A stretch of 21,542 nucleotides of DNA from Ophiothrix spiculata (lineage: Eukaryota > Echinodermata > Ophiuroidea > Amphilepidida > Ophiotrichidae), in the NCBI GenBank assembly GCA_000969725.1, contig JXSR01S002225.1, one strand, 5' to 3'. The notes beneath the pieces were generated by a model that saw nothing but the letters and a program-made list of their open reading frames with translations, did no database searches and was not told where the DNA came from. Below, in pieces: positions 17,869-21,542 of this stretch (the first letter of the stretch is position 1; each line of letters begins with the position of its first letter). The translations under genes were made by a program, and so were the position numbers.

Positions 17869-18127
17869 CAGGGATGCAACTTGGGTACGAAAAAAAAGTA
17901 GGAAATTGGTCTCGAGCGGATAACAATTTCGAGCGGAGGAAGAAAAGAGGATATTTTAGTTGCTAAAATCTCTATTTTTATCCACATTTTGACCCTTTGA
18001 ACCATTTTATGCAACTTTCTATCACTTTGATAAAAAAACCTTGAATTTTTGATTTTTTTAAAAAAATAGAAAAAAATGCTAAAATTTATTGACCAAAAAG
18101 TAGGAAATAGGAAAAGTGGCATCCCTA
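17869..18127. mobile_element. MITE with CAGGGATGC-type ends
   Basis: The left end reads CAGGGATGCAACTT and the right end, reverse-complemented, TAGGGATGCCACTT; both lead into AGTAGGAAAT/TAGGAAAT-type text. TATGTA flanks both ends (17863-17868 and 18128-18133). The 259-bp body is T-rich with no genuine coding capacity. CAGGG-type ends suggest hAT, but the visible duplication is 6 rather than 8 bp, so the family is uncertain. Confidence 0.6.
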
Positions 18128-18260
18128 TATGTAGACCTATTGCATTATTTGTGGTATTATGACTTGGGTCACAAAATCATGACACACCACTGCTTAAAAC
18201 TTACATTTTTTCTTTCAACAATGTAGATATTTTATTTCCTTTCTGTCTGATCTCTTAAAC

Positions 18261-18577
18261 GGCCCGTATTCTAGAAAGTTGTTAAGCTAAACCATTGTTT
18301 TAATTTTTCATCAATAGCACGGCTCCTTGAACTGTTCCACTCGAAAGCTGCAATAGTGCGTATAATTCCTGGACAGTTGGGCCCGTATTATACCATGGTT
18401 TTAATTCTCCCCAACAGCACGGCTCATTGAACTGTTCCGCTTGAAAGCTGCAATGATGCGTATCATTCATGGACAGTTGATGCTCAGTTAAACAATGGTT
18501 TAGCTAAACATCTTTCTGGAATACGGGCCTTGGTGTTCAGTTAAAACTGTGGTTTAGCTAAACCCCTTTCTGGAATA
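18261..18577. mobile_element. MITE with internal 100-bp tandem duplication
   Basis: The ends GGCCCGTATTCTAGAAAG (18261) and its inverted form (TCTTTCTGGAATACGGGCC, to 18529) define an element. Inside, AGCACGGCTC, TTGAACTGTTCC, GAAAGCTGCAAT and GGACAGTTG each occur twice, 100 bp apart (e.g. 18371 and 18471). The right end is also repeated: GGTTTAGCTAAAC...TTTCTGGAATA at 18498-18523 and again at 18551-18577. No coding capacity or sure target duplication. Confidence 0.6.
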
Positions 18578-20515
18578 TGCATCTCTAGTAATTGAAGTGA
18601 AAGAATATTTTTTTTTGTCTTTAGGCAGGAAAAAGAGTTTAATACAGACAACCATAAATCTTTTTTATCATCATAAACTGAAAATAGCGATTAATTTGTC
18701 CTTAACCCACACCTACTCACTTTTTAAAAATTCTTAAAACCTTTGTAATGTGAAAAAGTAGAAGTTATATTATTATGAAACACACTGTCACAGCATGTGA
18801 GCGTATCATCATTCGAACACACCCAGAAACAATACCTTGGTTACCATAGAAATGAACACAAGCAAAAATGGGATAAGAAACGAATTGTAAAGGAAATAGC
18901 ACCCAGAATAAAAGCAGCCTTGTACTTAACCTTGAGAAAAACCTTGATAATATGGAATAAAACCACTTAATAAAACAGCCAAAATGTCAGATCTATTAAC
19001 CCCTTTGTGCTTTTATAAAAAATGTGGAACGAAATTTATTGCTTGAATATTGGTTCTTATGAATTAGAAAGGAGAACTATATTACAGCCAGATAATTCAA
19101 TTCATCTCAAAATTTGATTGATCTGATGCTGAACACTTCTGCTCAAGGTTGTAAATTTTGACTTATTAAGTATTTCAGAAATTAAAGTACCTCATAAGAA
19201 CTAAAACAGAACAGAGCAATAAATGCAAAAAATTAAAAATCTGTTTCAAAATGTCGGCAAAAAAATTGTAGTGCTTTGGCAAAATGTCCCACCTAAATTT
19301 GTTTGCCAGATGAATTTTGTCAATCGAATTTGGCTCATATTTGCAGTGTGTTTAAGTACAATACATTTCTGAAATCAAAATAATGGCAATGACAATTTGT
19401 GTTAATTAGAATGGGTACAACAGGGTAAAGTACAAAAAAACCCAGCAAAGTACATTTTAGTTAGACTGACTCCCCCCCCCCAAAAAAAAGGCAAAAAACA
19501 GGCCTTGAATTTTGAAAATACATGGTGTGCTACAAACAGCACTTCTCAGGATATTCAGGTGTGCTGTATGTGTGCATTTTGTATCTTATTGTGTTTAATT
19601 TTACCAGATTTAGGTGTGCTGAAAAGAGCACTCCTCAAGATGATTTTAGGCGTGTGATGGTCATGGTATGCTATCGCACTCGCACGCCTCAAAATACAAG
19701 GCTTGAAAAAACAATTTTGGCACTGTTTGTCAAAATCACAAGTTTTTGTCAAATGCTGACATCCTCAACCTATTCACCATGTAAATCCACTTTGACTTCT
19801 GTAAGGTATAAATTTTGTAGTTTTAAAGATCAGATCAAAATATTTCGGTTATTGAATCGGTCTACCAATGAGCGTACACCAGCCTATATGACCAAAATAG
19901 ATAATTTTCATTTTATAAGACAGTAAAACAGGTATTATGAGAAAAATAATGAACTATATTGGTTGCATGTGAACCTAATTTAAATGTGAATGTGGTCCTG
20001 GTAAAAAATAATTTTATACAATGATTAGATCAGCTATAAATTACATATCTATAATTTACAAGATATTGAGTTATGATTTTTAATAACAACGATAAGCAAT
20101 CAATAATTTGTAGGTAAAATAAATTATAAATTTCTTCTCTTGTTACGAGTATGGTTCAAGGCTGAAATTCTTCAAAGAGGGGAAAACCCCTAATATTTGT
20201 TTATTTATGTATTTTCTTATTGTTTTATTGATATCACGCAATGGACGATGAGCCTAATTGCTTTTTGTATCTCACGAATCGGTTATTACAATTGCGTTTT
20301 CATTTTGTGATGATGGTTTGTAGTAACTGTAATTAATTGTCTAATTGACCACAAAAATTGACCAATGCATCAACCTTTGGTATCTTTGCAAAAATATTTT
20401 AGATGAACTTACACTGTAGAAACATACATAGCACAATTTTAAGGTTTTATTTTGCTTCATTGTTTACTGGCTGAGAAATTGTGACAAATTTTTATCACTC
20501 CTAATTAAGGATTAA
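18578..20515. other. Long non-coding stretch; one unrecognised 134-codon frame
   Basis: The plus-strand frame 19522-19926 is the longest in the window. It overlaps imperfect repeats of GGTGTGCT and AGCACT (19523-19640) and shows no domain I recognise. Its residues are not typical of a conserved protein, and no splice sites or promoter stand out. It may be chance or transposon debris. The rest is AT-rich without visible genes. Confidence 0.35.
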
Positions 20516-20838
20516 AGGAGCTAGGTCCAATTGCTGCAACTATTTTTTCAACGTTCTTTAGATTTGGGTGCCAAATATTTCTCATATTTTTCTCATAATC
20601 CATATGAAATTTGAGGGCTGAAACATGTTTCGCTTTGGAAATATTGATGACAATGTGCTATTTGTGGTAACCATATTTAGATTTACACAGTAAAGTACAG
20701 GCAGCTCTGAGATACAAAATTGGTCATGAAATCAAAACGGTTTTACCGATTCAACTGAAATTTGAAATTGAAACCTTGTTAGTGGTGATCTTTCATATGA
20801 AATTAAAACTCAGTTTTGAAAAATAGGACCAGGCTCCT
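20516..20838. mobile_element. MITE family C, copy 2 (TTAA target)
   Basis: The ends AGGAGCTAGGTCC and GGACCAGGCTCCT are inverted copies, with TTAA exactly on both sides (20512-20515 and 20839-20842). The reverse complement aligns with 5144-5464 along its length. The two copies are of almost equal size (323 and 321 bp) but clearly diverged. No coding capacity. Confidence 0.75.
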
Positions 20839-21099
20839 TTAATGCAACTTATATTTTATCATATTTTAAGTGAATCAAATCTGTTAGATTTGTTGTTACA
20901 ACCATATTAAGGAGCAAACATTCATTCAAACAATTAAAAGATGTTTTTCAAATCAAAAGTTGCACCTACTTTACAACCATCTACTGCGTCAGTTTCAGTT
21001 TTGATTTTTTCCAGTAAGTTGAACAAGTACAAGAAAATGGAATTAAAATGGAGGGAAAACCTTGAAGAGCTAAGCTTGTAAATTAAGGTCACACGCATC

Positions 21100-21542
21100 A
21101 TTTACCTGGGATCAAATTTTGATCATTTTTGGAAATTTGACCTAAAATGACCTTGGTTCAAGGGGCTATTCAAGGTGGAATTTGGCCTGTGGGATCAACT
21201 TGTAGAGTTACTGGAATGACCTTGAAATGACCTTGTGCCCCCAATAACCCCCCCTCCCCCACTTCGTATGGCCCTGACCTTGAAGATCTTGGATGACCTC
21301 TTAACATTTTTTGGCTTTTGACCTTGAAATTACAATTTAGAATGACCTTGACCACATCTAAAAAACATTTGCACCACAAATTCTTCCAACTCACAATGTG
21401 TCATTTCCATGGCCTTTACAGTTTAGGAGATATAACTGCCAACAAAATTATGCATAAATTTTGCAAACTAGGTAATTACTTTTTAATTTTGCCCTCAAGT
21501 TGCATCAGGCACCAGTCCAGCCCCAGCCACTCACCAAATATC
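21100..21542. repeat. Dispersed repeat, copy at the right edge, rich in TGACCTTG
   Basis: TGACCTTG occurs at least six times between about 21148 and 21352, several as TGACCTTGA, plus further TGACCT words. After ~21440 the text parallels the left edge of the window: AAATTATGC, CACCAGTCCAGC and ACTCACCAAATATC. The unit is cut by the window end. A frame on the minus strand here is repeat read-through. TCAAGGTCA (the reverse complement) is the known extended half-site of NR5A and ERR nuclear receptors; binding here is not shown. Confidence 0.6.

Noticed and set aside
17862-18122. 86-codon minus-strand frame rich in Phe and Lys
   Set aside because: It spans exactly one T-rich MITE.
19522-19926. 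134-codon open frame as a gene
   Set aside because: No domain, splice context or promoter; overlaps small imperfect repeats. The length alone is not convincing in 21.5 kb.
1-21542. CRISPR array, operon, phage or plasmid features
   Set aside because: No regularly spaced repeats, no gene clusters and no ribosome-binding-site pattern; the content is that of an animal nuclear genome.

Overview
The window looks like nuclear DNA from an animal, most likely a marine invertebrate deuterostome such as an echinoderm or hemichordate. That placement is an inference. It rests on AT-rich composition, an intron-bearing chaperonin exon, a tRNA-derived SINE, and a dense load of short inverted-repeat transposons. 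I see no prokaryotic-style gene packing, no operon and no CRISPR array. The longest open frame (134 codons) has no recognisable protein signature. No computed alignment was possible; repeat identities and boundaries were read by eye.

The one protein-coding segment I can name is the last coding exon of the gamma subunit of the CCT/TRiC chaperonin (CCT3), minus strand, 5899-6003. It has a clean 3' splice site at 6004-6013. Its upstream exons were not found anywhere from 6004 to 21542. Either the last intron exceeds about 15 kb, or I missed an exon, or this is a stray exon copy. Just upstream (about 6061-6175) lies what looks like a decayed tandem duplicate of this acceptor and exon start.

Most of the window is non-coding and shaped by miniature DNA transposons (MITEs) and fold-back repeats. 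Several keep their target-site duplications. Two copies of one family sit at 1946-2362 and 10101-10553 (TA target). Two copies of another sit at 5144-5464 and 20516-20838 (TTAA target). Two related elements at 4134-4659 and 11646-11852 carry CCCATCATGC-type ends and 9-bp duplications. Single elements include 5536-5669 (TA), 6893-7253 (8-bp duplication), 7810-7962, 8539-8729 (TAA), 8777-8978, 10886-11589 (a 704-bp near-palindrome flanked by TTAA), 17869-18127 and 18261-18577. A SINE lies at about 926-1110 and a probable LINE 3' tail at 10554-10676.

The two window ends carry related copies of one dispersed repeat (1-260 and 21100-21542). It is rich in TGACCTTG, which resembles orphan nuclear-receptor half-sites. 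A promoter-like cluster (TCTCGCGA, ETS, CCAAT and NRF1-like motifs) lies at 12100-12295, with a strong minus-strand splice donor at 11985. This is the best candidate for an unrecognised transcription start. No new multi-gene system was found. The most notable points are the decayed exon duplicate, the long fold-back element, the ZNF143-like motif inside transposon ends, and the promoter-like island.
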